DNA from: Candidatus Thiodictyon syntrophicum
GTDB taxonomy: Bacteria > Pseudomonadota > Gammaproteobacteria > Chromatiales > Chromatiaceae
Length of the DNA: 64,000 nucleotides
NCBI RefSeq assembly: GCF_002813775.1
Contig: NZ_CP020370.1
Location: 5,605,501 to 5,669,500 of the forward strand
Direction: 5' to 3'
In this document: positions 63,443-64,000 of the stretch, one piece after another
Position numbering within the stretch: position 1 is the stretch's first letter
How the letters are laid out: the number at the start of each line of letters is the position of its first letter
Translations under genes and position numbers: made by a program
The notes under the pieces: model-generated
What the model saw: only the letters and a program-made list of their open reading frames with translations
Database searches by the model: none
What the model was told of the DNA's origin: nothing

Positions 63443-63620
63443 GGCCTTGATCAAAGTTCCGGCCAGCGACGCTTATAGGTCCGCCCTCAGGCCGACCGAC
63501 TGGGAGCGCCGCGCCCCGGTGCGGCCCGGCCTATCCGCAACATGCGACGCCGCGGTCGTTTGAGAGATCGCGCCGCACTGGGGTGCGGCGCTCCCAGTGG
63601 CCGGGATGATGATCAAGGCC
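63443..63620. mobile_element. 178-bp inverted-repeat (MITE-like) element
   Basis: Ends GGCCTTGATCAAAGTTCCGG (left) and a right arm whose complement begins GGCCTTGATCATCATCCCGG. The interior has another inverted repeat with ACTGGGAGCGCCGC arms and differs from that of the element at 1465-1598. No ORF. Confidence 0.6.
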
Positions 63621-63712
63621 GCTGCCGGTTCCGGGTCCTGGGCACCGGAGACTGGGTTAATATTCACCGCAGGCGCCCGCGCGGGGGCAAACCATGACCG
63701 GGGAGGCGAACG

Positions 63713-64000
63713 GTGAGCGACTTGAGTCTACTCTATGAGGACGATTTCTCCGCATGGACGGCGCAAACGATTGCCTTGCTGAGGCAAGGGCGGCTTGCGG
63801 ACCTGGACATCGAGCATTTGGCGGTGGAGTTGAACGACATGGGTAAGAGCGGGCGGCACGAACTGGTCAACCGGCTGCGGGTGCTGCTGGCTCAGTTGCT
63901 GAAGTGGCAATTTCAGTATCGGCGACTCACCGCACGGTGGGCGGAGATCGAGGGCAAGGGCTGGCGCAGCGCGATCATCGAGCAGCGGGCGGCCTTGTCG
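63713..64000 (+). CDS. DUF29 family protein, cut by the window edge
   Basis: 96 residues before the edge, starting at GTG with GGGGAGG upstream. LLYEDDFSAWTAQTIALLRQ, then DLDIEHLAVELNDMGKSGRH and LLAQLLKWQFQYRRL, the full DUF29 pattern. A second family member, diverged from the one at 322-777. Confidence 0.88.
   Translation, partial: MSDLSLLYEDDFSAWTAQTIALLRQGRLADLDIEHLAVELNDMGKSGRHELVNRLRVLLAQLLKWQFQYRRLTARWAEIEGKGWRSAIIEQRAALS

Overview
The window is GC-rich chromosomal DNA from a gammaproteobacterium. The order of its informational genes (str, S10, spc and alpha ribosomal operons; thrS-infC-rpmI-rplT-pheS-pheT-ihfA-merR; lepA-lepB-DUF4845-rnc-era-recO-pdxJ) is the classical gammaproteobacterial one. 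Two DUF29 genes, many type II toxin-antitoxin (TA) remnants and dense palindromic repeats resemble the purple sulfur bacteria (Chromatiaceae). That placement is an inference from style; no photosynthesis or sulfur gene lies in the window.

Layout. 1-4.9 kb: DUF29, DUF433, a short-form hybrid cluster protein gene (hcp) behind an FNR-type promoter, a DUF533 protein and a SAM hydrolase. 4.9-23.4 kb: one uninterrupted minus-strand block from rpsL to rplQ, with a sigma70 promoter at 23.37 kb and an intrinsic terminator at 4.92 kb. 23.1-24.4 kb: gene-free, palindrome-rich. 24.4-29.2 kb: accessory island with MazEF-like, orphan antitoxin, truncated PIN, a complete IS4-family element (11-bp target duplication) and HicBA-like genes. 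29.3-37.2 kb: translation genes and tRNA-Val. 37.4-42.7 kb: hypothetical ORFs, a DUF4143 ATPase, a degenerate GlgC paralogue, pdxJ and recO. 42.7-53.7 kb: era/rnc/lepB/lepA on minus, queA/gloB/lnt/mpl on plus, with three unusual hexanucleotide hairpin elements. 53.7-55.6 kb: eroded TA cluster. 55.6-63.4 kb: the most interesting region. 63.4-64 kb: an inverted-repeat element and a partial DUF29 gene.

The 55.6-63.4 kb region reads on the minus strand as a regulator followed by a tightly packed seven-gene unit. The regulator is a sigma54 activator (AAA+ with GAFTGA and a Fis-type HTH) whose N-terminal domain resembles the CARF-like sensor of RtcR, but no rtcA/rtcB follows. Directly after its stop codon is a sequence matching the -24/-12 sigma54 promoter at the invariant GG and GC. 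Downstream come two antitoxin-like ORFs, a DUF3696 ATPase with a partner protein, and a three-gene module of a helical protein, an AAA ATPase and a protein with an E-x-K nuclease-like motif. I propose an inducible ATPase/effector defence or RNA-damage-response operon switched on by a CARF-like sigma54 activator. This is a hypothesis from sequence and layout.

Other themes are loss of toxins while antitoxins remain; a palindromic repeat family whose stems covary; 138-bp-class hairpins built of GTTGTC hexamers; an infC gene that appears to start at AUC behind a terminator/anti-terminator leader; and a repeat that encodes the C-terminus of recO.
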